Assembly: GCA_000827205.1 (NCBI GenBank)
Contig: KN832564.1
Location: forward strand, 600,579-664,578
Source: Plicaturopsis crispa FD-325 SS-3
Lineage: Eukaryota; Basidiomycota; Agaricomycetes; Amylocorticiales; Amylocorticiaceae
Length of the DNA: 64,000 nucleotides
Direction: 5' to 3'
Below are positions 33,205-44,889 of the stretch, one piece after another. Position 1 is the first letter of the stretch, and every line of letters begins with the position of its first letter. A program made the position numbers and the translations under genes. The notes under the pieces were generated by a model. The model ran no database searches, was not told where the DNA came from, and worked only from the letters and a program-made list of their open reading frames with translations.

Positions 33205-36200
33205 TCAAGACCAAAGAGAAGTGAAAAATAGCTGCGTGGATTCAGTGACCGACAACGATGCAGGATCGACAAGATGGCCTGCTTCGACGTCTGCCGCGAC
33301 GTGTGGGGCGAAGTAGAAGCCCGCCGCCAGCACCAGGTAGCTACATGACGCTTGATTTAGCGGAGGGGCGTTTAACTTGATAGTCGGAGAGCTCACCTCA
33401 GAATAAGGATACTGCCGCGATGGTAGTTGCTCTTCGCCTCGATGTATGTGTAGGTCATCAAGAACATCGAAAGGATGATGACGATAACGTCCCACCGCGG
33501 GAAAATAAGACTGGAGGATCGTGTCAAGGATTGGAGACAGGAGGAACTTAGTAGGGCGACGTACGTGAATGTCTCTGAGACTTTGCCCATTTTATCCGGT
33601 GCATACCAAGCAGAAAATGCCACCATAGCAGGAATCTGCAGGAGGCAGACTTGCAGGGCATATGCCGAACCAATTTCCATACTGAAAATCATATCAATTT
33701 GACTGCCTTGCATATGAGATGGTTCGATACGCACCTCAATGCAATGTTTCCATTCACAGCGAATGAGATCGCGTTCATGAACTCCGTCGTATTCGGGACG
33801 AGAGCAAAAAGAGTGATGCCGAGGAATTTCTCGTCAATCCCAGAGCCTTCCAAGATGACATCGACAACGTCGACAAGTAGTTCTGAGATAACCGGGATCA
33901 AGACACGAGCCAACGGTCAGAAGATACGCGACGTACCAGCAATGATAGCGTACAGCGCAGTGCATCCGAGTAACACGCTTGCACTGGTGGTACGGCTCCA
34001 CGAAGGTCCCTCGTGTCCACCATGACCTCCGCTACCAACCTCAGCATCGGCGCCTCCCGGAGCCGCGGAGTTCCGGGCCCGCGCAGGGGAGTAGGAATGA
34101 TTCTGCTGGTGCCTCAGAGCACTCACAGTAGCCACCGCGACGGCCCTGGTGAAGTCCTCCGTGGTCATCTGTTCAGGCAGCTGCATTGGCTGCAAACCGG
34201 TTGTCTTCAGGGCTTGGTCGACGCTCTCCAATACGGGCGTGTATCCGGCCTGAGGAACGGCAATGTTCGGAGGTATGGCATGGGATACACGCCTCTGAAC
34301 TACAGGGGAGGGAGGGTTGAGCCCGGGTGGCTTTTGTCCGCTAGCCTGAGGTGCATTGTCGCGAGGTACAGGTGTTTGACTGCGGGAGGGCGCTGTACTG
34401 ATGTTTGTGATGTTGCTAGACTTACGATTCAAGGAGGGACCGCGGTTTCCAGAAACATTCCGATTGTAGATGGAGAATCGGTTGTGGCCGTGACCAGCAG
34501 GTATTTCTAGCGGGTGGAGTAGCTGCTGCGGGTTTTGCCAGATCTGGGTCGCGTGTGTCCGAAGCGAAAACCAAAGACCGATAAGATACGACTAGAGAAA
34601 GCAACGAAAAAATAAGCATAGGTCTGGAAACAATGCGCATGATAGACTTACGAAGAGCAGGATAGCAGCACAGAAGTACATCAAACTCTTCACCGTAGAC
34701 TGGTAGAACGGATCGTCTACAGGGTCAGGGTGCTGGTAGTAGCAGTGATCGCAAACCCATGGGCCTTTTGCTGCCTGAGAGCCTGAGGGTAATTGGTCGG
34801 GACAACCGTCGCATATAAGTTGGAACTGTGAAAAAAAATTGAGCAGGCAAAAGGAACATAGGAAATAGGTTTCGTACATTGCCGTAGACCTGGTAGAATA
34901 ACGTTGGCGTCAAGGTGCCGATGATTGCCATGATCAGCATCATGCTCGTAACGCCAGCACTCTTCGCGTTGAACTTCTGCTCTTTGCGTCGAATAGCCCC
35001 GCCCACCATACTTAGCCCCGGCATCAAAAGTACTCCTGCCAGCAAACTGCCTACGATGGAGCCCTCGACAAGGTGGCCCTTGCCCTGCGTGAGGGCCATG
35101 CCGTACAGAATGATCTCAATGATAGACCCGAAAGTCGCGTTGATAACCGCACCCATGCCGATGGACGATTGTGCAGAGATCGAGGCGACCGCCATTCCAA
35201 TGAAATACGACAGCGGAATGACGCTCATTAGACTCAAGATGAATATCACCGCGCGAGACGCAATGAAGGCTAGGAAAGCCGGAACGTGCTTGCCAGCTTC
35301 CTCGCGCCGTTCTGTCAACGGAAGGAGGACATTGCCGTCGAAGATGACGAAAAACACGATGGGCAGGAGATTGACGAAAAGGATGTTGACACCGCCGACA
35401 GTATACTTGTAATACTGTAGTCCAATGGCCCGATATGTGCAGAGAAGGACAGTGGAGGCTGGCGATGTCGGGGCGGTTTGACCTGCAGCAAGTCGGGGGT
35501 GCTTGACTGAGAACTGTGGGTGCTGGTCGGCAGATTCCTCGGGTTGACCGGGAGCGGTATCGTCGACATGAGGTGAGGACACGACGACTGCGGGAGGAGC
35601 TGCGCAAAATCGGATGGAAGTGGGGTGCCGGAATAGATATTGGATGAGGGCCCAGTTCAACTTGGCCATGGGGATTGTGATTACAAGGCCCCAGCATATG
35701 ATGCATACGGCAAGCATGAGCGGCGCTATGATGGACACGAGTGCAAGCCAGAAGACACCCTTTCCCAGCAAATCGGACGCTTGGCTTTCATGAACCGACT
35801 CTGCTACCGAGTTCTTGCGGGTCAGCGTCGCACCGTACACCTTCGAAGGCGCACGAGTGATAAAGCGCGGTGAGGTGGTCGGGAGCAAAGAGGTGTTCTC
35901 ATTCGGCACAGATCCCCAGGAAACGGACGATGAGTGTTGTGGGTAAACGGTATTCGGAGTGATAGTCGAGTGCTGGGAGACTGGTACGCCGTTACTAGGT
36001 TGAGTCGAGTGACCTTCAGAGGGAGCTGGGTCGAGCTCTTCGTCATCAGATATGTGCATTTCTTCGAGGTCTCCCTCGACGTATTTCCCAAAGGGCCAGG
36101 CTAGATACCAGCCAAGACCCCAAACAAGCGATGAATATCTACGGCCCCCCAGCGGGACGACGTACAGGATGCCGGAGATAGCAAAGCAGACCAGGGAGAG

Positions 36201-36848
36201 CCACCACCCGAATACCGCAGTCCACAGTATGTTTCCTGGTAGCAGGTGACGCTCTGCCTGAGCAGACGGCACTGAATGCAGGGCTTCATCCGCGTATCGC
36301 GTTACCGAGCGTGATTTCTTGTAAAGCGCAGGCTTCCAGATGGGCAGACCAAAGGGATGCTCGACGTTGATGAGAGACTGTCGATCCTTCAGGGTGATAG
36401 GATCCTCTTCGTCGTCGTCATCCTCGCCCGCCTCTTCGTCCTGGTGGGCCGCGACACCCTTGCCTCGACTGCGGCGATCCGTCCGGTCAGAGTCGTCCTC
36501 GTCACCCTCACTGTCCTCATCTTCCTCGCCCACTTCATCGTCACGGAGCCCTCTGCTAGTAGCTTGAGAGCTACTCACGCTGGTGCTACGATGACCGCGT
36601 CGAGTAGAGTTGGCAGACATGCTTCGACTCATGCTAGGGTGTCCAGAGTGTCTAGGGGCTGGGGAGACAGGTCGGGCATGTGCGGGGAAGTACGAGGTCC
36701 CTATATGGTGATGATGGGGTGTATCCGGCGCATTCCAGTGCGAGCCGTGGCTCACGCTGCGGTGCAGTTGGCTAGTTGGCGTGGGCGTTGTCCCCGGCCC
36801 AGGCGTGCCATCGTCAGAGAAATCTGAGGGAGAGGGAAGGTTTGACAT
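33205..36848 (-). CDS. VNX1-like vacuolar cation/H+ antiporter (CAX superfamily)
   Basis: Vnx1-type antiporters drive Na+, K+ or Ca2+ into the vacuole in exchange for protons. Seven exons (36848-34878, 34825-34652, 34591-33938 less one base at its end, 33882-33735, 33681-33565, 33510-33397, 33340-33205) give about 1,104 aa. The start is the first ATG, 'MSNLPSPSDFS'. A long acidic, Ser-rich cytosolic head is followed by 'FGWWLSLVCFAISGILYVV' and 'WYLAWPFGKYVEG', which set Vnx1/YNL321w relatives apart from plain CAX proteins. The two CAX alpha repeats are clear: 'GMGAVINATFGSIIEIILY' and 'LGITLFALVPNTTEFMNAI'. Between them lies an insert with two CxxC pairs ('LICDGCP', 'WVCDHCYYQHP') and a long loop. 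Whether Na+/K+ or Ca2+ is moved cannot be told. Confidence 0.9.
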
Positions 36849-37130
36849 CGTCGCAGACGACGAGCAGCGAGCGGTCAACAGCCAGAACTACAAAAACCTG
36901 TATGGAAGGGGAGGAAGAAGAATAAGGAAGTCGCCACAGGGCTCGTCGCGTCTGACTTCGACGCGCAGTCGGTAATATTATTTCATTTATTCAATATATC
37001 TTATTCTCTCGGGCCTGTCAATGAGTAGCAAGGATGGTCGACGGTACGAGGTAGTGATAGAACGTAGCAGATAGCGCAGAGGGTATGGCAAAAGCAAGGG
37101 ATATATGTAAAAATATAATAAAAAAGACTG
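36849..37130. other. spacer with VNX1-like 5' leader
   Basis: These 282 bp contain the start region of the antiporter and the 3' end of the next minus-strand gene; no further gene is seen. Confidence 0.5.
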
Positions 37131-38983
37131 TCAGCGCTTCAACAACTTCTCGTGCAGTTCTGCGCCCTTCAATTTGGCCCTGAGATACTCGAGCCGCGCC
37201 TCATACCGTGCTGTCACCTCCGCCCGCCGTTGACGAATGTCCGCCATCTCTGTTTCCAATGCAGAAAATTCGACGTCTTCATCGCCACCCCAATTTGACC
37301 CACCACCTTCCGACACCGACGTTAGCGGGAGGTGTGTATTGCTCCGTGCGAGGTTGATACTCGAGCTGCTGCCAAGTCCTCGCCCTAGTGGCGATGCTGT
37401 TAGCGACTGGCTCGACGGGACGTTGGCTAGTGCACGCGAGGTGACAGATGAGAGCGAATTCTTTCGCTGCAGGCTGACGGGTTGGGAGGCAAGGGGGACT
37501 CCGGGCAGCGGCCGTGGTCGGTGGTGCTTGCGGGAATGAACAGACGGCGCAGTGGTCGACATGGATCCGATGGACGCAGTGTCGCTTTCGAGTATGCTTC
37601 CTTGCAGCCTGCTCCGTCCAGATGGCCATACGGAAGCTCCTGGTTGTCGACTTTCGGATGCAGGGGAGCCAGGGACAGCAAGGCGCCCAGGCTCCTTTGA
37701 GCGACGCGTTAGCGTTGTGAGCTCAAGCCCGTTAAAAGCATCTAACAGTCGCCGCCCTTCAGCTTCTACGACCTCGATTTGAAGTCGAATGTCTTTAGCC
37801 GTAGTCAAAGACTGTTCGTCGAAGAGGTCAGTCATGTTCTGCTGCCTTGGGTCAGAGCCAACTCCGCGGGTATGGAAAGATGAAGGCGGCTGTGCCAGGC
37901 GTCTCAAACTTGGTGTATTCGATCGAGATAATCCACGGGTGTGGAAATGTGGATCGGGAGGGTCGCCTATCCGATGGGACGCACTGGGATCGTAAGGTGA
38001 GCGGGAGGTCTCTGTGCGCACAGAGTCGCTGCTAAGTTTCCGGGTCATGAGTCGCGGGAGGCGGAACGCCTGAGAGGTCGACGAGTTGAGTGAGAAAAGA
38101 CTTGATGTGTCGTTCGACATGCTCTCTTTGGATGTTGACGTTGGGCTGGCCGGGCCACGCCGGAACATGCTCGACATAGTAGACTTTATCGACGACTGCG
38201 AGCGAAGCGAAGGTGTGCGGGGTAAGCGCGCAGGATTCACTTGGAATTTCGACGAAGGCTGGGCTGGTGAAGAGGGCACGGATGCCGAGGCTGTCACCGA
38301 CACATCTCAATAATAAAGTATATTGACGGAATCCGAAAGAACTCACAGATCCCTTCATTTCGGCGACTCCGCCCACGGACAGGGACAACAGGTGCTTCTG
38401 TAGGAACCTGGTTTCCGGTCGCAAACCGCTCGAATAGATTCTGCCGTAGAAGACGGTATTCGTCGTCGCTTTTTACAGCCTTAGCAATGCTCTGGAGTGC
38501 GTGTATCGTAAACTACTCACTTTAACAACCCTTCAGAATTCGCCACTGCCAATTCGTTCAATCTTTGGGTTAGGGTTACGCTGCATGCTCGCCGTCAAGT
38601 TAAAAACCTAGCCAATGAACGAAAACACGGACGTGACGGCATCAGCAGAGGGGCGATTCGGTGTCGGCGTTGCTCCATTCGTCGCGGCTGGTGGTCGGTG
38701 TCGAGTGGAGGGCGATACAGAAATGTCATCAGCTCGGGTCTCTGTTCTGAGTGGGCTGCCGGGGGCGTGTTTCGGCGTGTGCAGTCCTGTGTGCTGCTCT
38801 GTTGTGTGCGACGTCTCCCGTCCTTTCCCCTTGTCTTTTCCATACTAGTGGAGCCATTAGCGTTTCCCTTCCACGTCCGAGAAAGTAGCGACTCACGAAA
38901 CGAGAACGGATGACTTTGACGACAGACTTGTCTGTGATAATGGGACCCTCTCCCTCTGGCTTCCGGGAGGTGAAGAAACCCAT
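37131..38983 (-). CDS. conserved basidiomycete protein of unknown function, 551 aa
   Basis: Five exons (38983-38897, 38844-38633, 38580-38521, 38468-38347, 38305-37131) join in phase. The protein begins 'MGFFTSRKPEGEG' and 'SVVKVIRSRFYGKDKGKG', then a Ser/Pro-rich stretch, then a compact module 'TQRLNELAVANSEGLLNDDE' plus 'YRLLRQNLFERFA', which looks like the most conserved part. A long Ser/Arg-rich low-complexity region follows. The C-terminus ('ALETEMADIRQRRAEVTARY') is a coiled coil. I recall this N-terminal layout from other mushroom proteins but know no function. Its ATG lies 360 bp from ERG24 on the other strand. Introns of 52 nt recur three times. Membrane association through the basic N-terminus is only a guess. 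Confidence 0.75.
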
Positions 38984-39342
38984 GTATTCATAAATAACGA
39001 AGCCAACGAGCGTTTGGTATGAAACGAGCCTCGCCTCAGCCACCGCTCGGAAGCAAAAGCGCGAATCCCGCACGGCGCCTGCGCGAACGAATCTTGCTCA
39101 CTGCCAGTACCTACGTCGACGACAAAACAGCTACGAACGCGCTCTTATTCGCCTGGAAACGGTCAAAGTCGCCCAGCCCGAGGAAACCGAAGATAAAGTT
39201 CGCGCGAGGGATCGCGTGTGCAAAGCGGTGCGAGATTCAAAAGTTACGCCAAAGTTGGCGTGTCTCGTACCACTTTCCTCATATTTTGCTTTAGGCAGTT
39301 TATAAAGCGCAGACAGTCAAGTCTTCGGTCTCATCCCTCGCC
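38984..39342. promoter_or_regulatory. short divergent promoter, ERG24 and the 551-aa gene
   Basis: Only 359 bp separate the two ATG codons. A good TATAAA box at 39301 serves ERG24. Confidence 0.5.
39301..39306 (+). promoter_or_regulatory. TATA box of ERG24
   Basis: TATAAA lies about 40 bp before the ATG in the context TTTATAAAG. Confidence 0.5.
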
Positions 39343-40975
39343 ATGGCTCCCAAACCATCGTCGACGTTGAATCCGCGCACTACACATTACGAATTTCTAG
39401 GGCCGCCCGGTGCTCTCTTCGTAACTGTGACAGTACCCCTGCTATCCTACGCGCTGTATTTCGGATGCTCTGAAGAGTTCGGTGGATGTCCCCCACCATT
39501 GGCCACGATTCCACCACTACTCAGTCAAGCCCTCTCCACTCCGTCTTCGTGGAAAGCGCTTTGGGACACGCAGGCAACGCTCCTCTACCTCGCGTGGTAC
39601 GCATTCTGCATCGTCGCCTGGTATGTGCTGCCCGGCGACTGGGTTGAGGGCGTGACATTGCGCACAGGAGAGAAGAAGAAGTATAAGATCAATGGTGCGC
39701 ATGGACATCCTTGTGCAAGTCTTGCTGCTCATAATTTTCGTGAATTTAGCCTTTTCTACATTCTTGCTTGCTCTGGGCCTCACAGTCGGAGCTATCGTGC
39801 GCTTTGGCCCTTCTTCATTCACTTTCCTATACGAGAAGTGGGTTGGATTTGTTACCGCGGCGTTGCTCATGTCAATATTCCAAGGCCTTGCGTGTTACGC
39901 CGCGTCGTTCCGCGAAGGCGCGCTGTTAGCGTTGGGTGGAAACTCCGGAAACGTCATATATGATGTACGTGTTCATACCGGCGCTTAGCACATCCCCTGA
40001 CACGATCCGGTCATGCAGTTCTTCATTGGACGCGAACTAAACCCTAGCATCGGGTCGTTCGACGTCAAGTCATTCAACGAGATTCGGCCAGGACTCATAC
40101 TATGGGTTCTCATCAATATCAGCATGGTTTGCGAGCAGGCAGTGCGTCGCGGAGGCCTTGGATCTGTCACCGACTCCCTGTGGCTCGTACTACTGTTCGA
40201 GGGCTGGTATGTCGCCGACTCGGTATACAACGAGGTAGGCATCTTTGTTTTCTCTAACACGATGTTCTTTGCTGACGCCGCGTAGCCTGCGATCCTCACC
40301 ACTATGGATATCACCACCGATGGCTTTGGGTTCATGCTTGCAGTCGGTGACCTCACATGGGTGCCGTTCGTGTACTCCCTCCAAGCTCGCTTCCTCGTTT
40401 TCCATCCTGTCGAACTGGGGCCCATCTGGACGATCGTCATCTTCCTCGTCAATCTCGCCGGGTACTACATCTTCCGTGACGCGAACGGGGAGAAGAACGA
40501 TTTCCGCAATGGCCGTAACCCGAAGAGTAAGCGCTTGTATGTTGCTGTCGACCATCTCACTTCTGAGCGCATGCTTTCAGATCTGAAGTACTTCACGACG
40601 GAAAGCGGATCCAAGCTACTCACCTCTGGATGGTGGGGTTTGTCGCGTCACCCGAATTATCTGTCAGTACTACCAGTCTTTTCCATCGTTCCAACGAAGA
40701 TGCTGAACTTCATTTGTAGGGGAGACTTGTTGATGGCTCTCGCATGGTCCATGCCGACAGGCGTCAGCACCCCCATCACATACTTCTACGTGATTTATTT
40801 TGCCGTTCTTTTGGTCCACAGGCAATTGCGCGACGACGAAAACTGCGAGAAGAAGTAAGTTTTGGTTATCATCTTGATCTGCTTGAGCTCAACCTGTCTG
40901 CCGTGTAGATATGGGAAAGATTGGGTAAAGTACAAGAAAATGGTCCCCTACCGGATTGTGCCATACGTATATTAA
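39343..40975 (+). CDS. ERG24: sterol C14 reductase
   Basis: ERG24 reduces the C14-C15 double bond left by lanosterol 14-demethylation, using NADPH, in the ER during ergosterol synthesis. Seven exons (39343-39694, 39750-39964, 40019-40234, 40286-40526, 40581-40662, 40720-40854, 40909-40975) give about 435 aa. Landmarks are 'YEFLGPPGALFVT' at the N-terminus, 'YDFFIGRELNPSIGSFDVK' and 'FNEIRPGLILW', 'TDGFGFMLAVGDLTWVPF', 'GYYIFRDANGEKNDFRNG', 'SGWWGLSRHPNYLGDLLM' and the C-terminal 'RDDENCEKKYGKDWVKYK' ending in 'VPYRIVPYVY'. About eight membrane spans are visible. These match fungal C14 reductases better than ERG4. No break was found. Confidence 0.96.
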
Positions 40976-41157
40976 TTGACCTCGTTCTTGGTTCTGGGTG
41001 TTCTTGCCGTCGTGTTCTTGCATCCTGTTTGGCGGCGATGCGCGATCTGTTTGCACCTTATTTGTGGCGTCCTAAGCTACTTATCTCTGACCACTGAAAG
41101 CGTTACATATGGAGGGCTTGAAATATTTTCTTTCTACCTAAACGCCTGCCAGACTTT

Positions 41158-42113
41158 ATGGCGAAACGGCCACCTCTCCGCGCCCTGCTCATCGATCTAT
41201 CGGGAACGCTTCATGTCGGGTCTACAGCCACTCCCAACGCCGTCTCTGCCCTAGCGCGTCTCCGCACCGCCGTTCCCTTTCGTTTCTGCAGCAACACCAG
41301 CAAGGAGTCCACGTCCGATCTCCGTGCGCGACTGCAGGACATCGGCTTTGCCGTGCACAGTAACCCCGAGGAGGTATGGACGACCATAGGCGCCATGAAG
41401 GCACTGATACGCAGCAGGGGCATCCAACGGTACGTTCCGGTTCCCCGTATCCAGTTACGATGCACTTCGTGGAGCCCATTCACGCCCACTCGTGCAGGCC
41501 ATACTTCTTAATGTCGGACTCGACGCGTGAGGAGCTTGCGTCCGGGCTTGCACCAGCGCCCGATGTACCGTACGACGCAGTCCTCGTCGGCCTCGCGCCC
41601 GCAATGTTCACCTACGAGCACCTCAACACCGCCTTCCGCCTCCTCGCCCACGAGTCCTCGTCCGCGTCCGTCCAGGTCCCGCTTATCGCGACGCACCGCG
41701 CACGCTACTTCGGCGCGCCGGACGGGCACCTCTCCCTTGGCCCCGGCCCGTTCGTCGCCGCCCTAGAGCACGCATCGGGAGCGAGTGCAGAGGTCGTCGG
41801 GAAGCCGAGCCGCGGTTTTTTCGAGACCGTCATCGCGAGCTTTGGGGATGGCGTAGACGGGGACGGGAAGATCGCGGTTGTCGGCGACGATGTGGAAGCT
41901 GACCTGGGCGGGGGCGCGGTCGAGCTTGGGCTGTGGCGCGTTCTTGGTGTGTGATTAATCTGGACACTGGCGTATTTCATGCTAAGTATCCTTTTGACAG
42001 TCAAAACGGGGAAGTATCGCCCAGGGGACGAGCATAGACCTGGCCTAACACCTCCTGATGAAGTCTGGGAGACGTTCGCGGATTTTGTGGAAGACCTCCT
42101 CTCGAGGGCATGA
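41158..42113 (+). CDS. HAD-superfamily phosphatase, HDHD2-like
   Basis: Three exons (41158-41429, 41498-41946, 42001-42113) give about 277 aa. HAD motif I is 'ALLIDLSGTLHVG', the form used by HDHD2/NagD-like proteins with Ser in place of the second motif residue. Motif II is 'FRFCSNTSKES', the motif III Lys is in 'VVGKPSRGFF', and motif IV is 'IAVVGDDVEADLGGG'. The cap (C2 type) sits between II and III with 'APAMFTYEHLNTAFRLL'. HDHD2-type enzymes dephosphorylate small metabolites; the substrate is unknown. The end 'WETFADFVEDLLSRA' is typical. Confidence 0.9.
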
Positions 42114-42812
42114 GCCCCAATGAAATACAGAACTTCTATACCTGTGCCGTTTATACCCGCCAGACACACGAGTCTTGTATGCCTGGCAAGTTCAATGTAT
42201 GCTCCTTCAGGCTTCGATGCAATACGTGCTAATTTCTTCTATCCTTCTCTTATTTAGCTGTATCCAAAGTAATCGTTCCCAAATGACGGCTCATCATCGT
42301 ACTCGAGAGTGCGCCAAATCAGCTGGTGAGCCTCGTGCTCTGGTCGTCGGCAGTCGTCGCCCTCCGATGCCAAAAGCTCCGTGACTCCACTCTGCCATAT
42401 CACATGCAAAGTAAGCAGGTCCCTCCGAGGACCTCCTCAATGGAAGGCTGTCGTCGACATTACAGTGGTGTGCTCAACCGAGGGCGCCTACCGGTATTCG
42501 CGTTCTTCCACTCACTCTATCAAGGCTTGCATTATGTTTGCCGCTCTGAACAACTTCCCTGCCCCTGCCCCGCATACGACGAAGACGTTCCATCAGTAGT
42601 CGTCATCGCGATCTTCTACTTATATGTAGACCGACAAAGGTCGAGGAAGCTGGCGCCGTCGTATACCATCTATCGGGCTCATTAATTGGTGCCACGGGAC
42701 CGCTGGTCGACGTCCTTTCTCCAGGTGATACATATGATTGAGCAGCTCTATAAGACGGCCCCATGCCATTCACAAATCCTCTGCTCCTCCGGACTCCGTC
42801 TCTTCCTTCACA
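42114..42812. other. gap with oxidase promoter
   Basis: These 699 bp hold no supported gene. Short plus-strand ORFs are not backed by motifs. The last 70 bp holds a TATA-like box. Confidence 0.45.
42749..42754 (+). promoter_or_regulatory. TATA-like box of the FAD oxidase
   Basis: TATAAG lies about 60 bp before the ATG in the context CTCTATAAGA. Confidence 0.45.
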
Positions 42813-44889
42813 ATGGGGGCTCTCCTAGCTGTCGCTTTCCTATTGCCCAGTCTTGCTCTGTCGGCCTCGAACACGCCCCGGGACGCGAAGAATCCAGTCT
42901 GTGTGAACATATCGTCTGTTATATCTACTGCATCCGCAGTGTACTATCCTGGTGCGTAGATTTTCATAAACGGTCCAGGTCCAGTGATATAGATGAACGA
43001 GACGCGTTACGTTTAGGGTCTGAGAATTACCTGCAAGACATCTCACATTACTCCACCTCGAGCACACAGCAGTCCAACTGCTCAGTCGAGCCAGGCAATG
43101 CCGACGATGTCGCGAAGATTGTAGGCCACATAGCTCCAGTTTGCACCCCCGTTTAAGCTGAACAGAGCGCGTCGCGTGTAGCTCCAGATTGTAGGACAGA
43201 CGCGGACGCCCTTCGCGGTACGTTTCCTCTACCTATTTCTTAACGTTTTTGTACCGAACGCGAGCAGATCAAAGGTGCAGGACACACGTCCAACCCTGGC
43301 TTCTCCTCGACGCCCGGAGTGCACATATCAATGTCGCGTTTCACCGAGGTCACGTACGACTCGCAGTCCGAGACCGTCGTCGTGGGCGCGGGCAACGTCT
43401 GGGACAACGTGTACGCGAATTTGGACCAATTCGGCGTGAACGTTGTCGGTGGACGTGTCCCAGGTGTCGGCGTCGCAGGCTTTACGCTGGGCGGAGGTTC
43501 GTTAACTTGGTGTTTTTGATCAGGTGAAAGATGTTGACAATAATTATCTGCTGCAAGGATACTCGTGGAAGACGAATCAGTATGGTCTAACGATAGATAC
43601 AGTTCAAGCGTACGAGCTGGTCAAGCCATCGGGCAATGTGTCGACGATCACGGCCGACTCTGACCCGGATCTGTTTTTTGCCCTCAAAGTCAGTTATGGC
43701 TTACAATCTCGGTCACAATCTCATGTTAACTAACTGGCGTCCAGGGCGGGTTCAACAATTTCGTAGGTGGAATGCAGATTTTCTAAGAGACGGTAACATT
43801 GAATCGTCATGTTGCGCCAGGGCATCGTGACGAAATTTACTTTGAAGACATTCCCGCAGACGAAAGTTTGGGTGCGCTCGATTCTCTATATTTCCTTAAT
43901 CAGGAGTGTGTCAGTTGTGTTCTAATGGCATTTGTGTGTATCTATAGGGTGGACTAGTGACCTTCGGGGAGGCCGTGCTTGATAAAGTCAGCGCAGCGAC
44001 CGTCGCGTTTGGCACGAATGTGACGGATCCAAAAGCGGCGATCATTACGGCGTGTAACTTTGCTGTTGGAGAGGTGTGTGAAGTCTTCGATTTCCCTATC
44101 TTGTTTGGGACAGTGAAGGGAACAGTATTAATGTCGTTGTTAGCCCGGAGTTGCACAGCTCCTGTTCTACGATGGCCCTGAACCCCCCTCGGGTATCTAT
44201 GATGATTTCCTCGCAATACCGTACGTCTCGAAGAATGTCCAGACGCGCTCGTTCTTGGACCTTATCCAGGCCTCGCCCGCGAACATAACGGGCGGGTATC
44301 GGTAGGTGCCCGACCTCTTTGTTAGAATATACCACTAATCGTATCTGTATTCTAGGGGAATCTTCAGTACAGCTTCTTTCGAGCGTTTCAGTCCTGCGGT
44401 AATCGACGCGGTGTGGAACGAGACGAAGGTTTTTATTTACCTCTGCTATTCGAATGCACGCTGTACTAACAGCCGCACCGAAACGATACACAGGTTTGGG
44501 GCAACTTCTTCGCCGCGAAGTCGGGATCACTCGTTTCCTACGATGTCGAGCCCTTCCTCCCCTCTATTTTCTCGCATAACACCGCGGCTACCGCATACCC
44601 GCCTTCGCGCAGCAAGGGGTACCTCCCACTGAACATTTACTATTCATACGGCGATGCCGCGCAGGACAAGCTATTCCAAGACACTGCGCGTGCTAGTGCA
44701 GCGCATCTCAAGGCTGTGGGTCTCGCGGACGGCCAAGATATCGCGAACGCCCCCTCCTATGGAAATTATGCCATATTCGACACGCCGCTCTCGGACATCT
44801 ATGGGGACAACGTCGACCGGATCAAAGCTATCAAAAATACTGTCGACCCAACGAATGTCATGTCGCTGGCAGGCGGATTCCGATTTTGA
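42813..44889 (+). CDS. secreted FAD-linked oxidase (berberine-bridge/VAO type, AA7-like)
   Basis: These enzymes oxidise sugars, alcohols or alkaloids and pass electrons to O2. Eleven exons, including an 18-nt one (43745-43762, 'GGFNNF'), give about 481 aa; every junction is in phase. The signal peptide is 'MGALLAVAFLLPSLALSAS'. The PP-loop part reads 'IKGAGHTSNPGFSS', whose His is the expected site of covalent FAD attachment. The next conserved stretch is 'VVGGRVPGVGVAGFTLGGG'; in doubly-linked relatives a Cys stands where this has Val, so only a single covalent link is expected. 'GYSWKTNQYGLTIDTV', 'LLFYDGPEPPSG' and the C-terminal BBE-like 'IKAIKNTVDPTNVMSL' complete the fold. The intron before 'LLFYDG' is 85 nt and its exact acceptor is the least sure. 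Confidence 0.88.

Noticed and set aside
15607-40975. A sterol/lipid or P450 gene cluster (OLE1, CPR, ERG24, TAM41)
   Set aside because: The genes are 5-20 kb apart, on unrelated promoters, with housekeeping genes between them; there is no P450, synthase or regulator.
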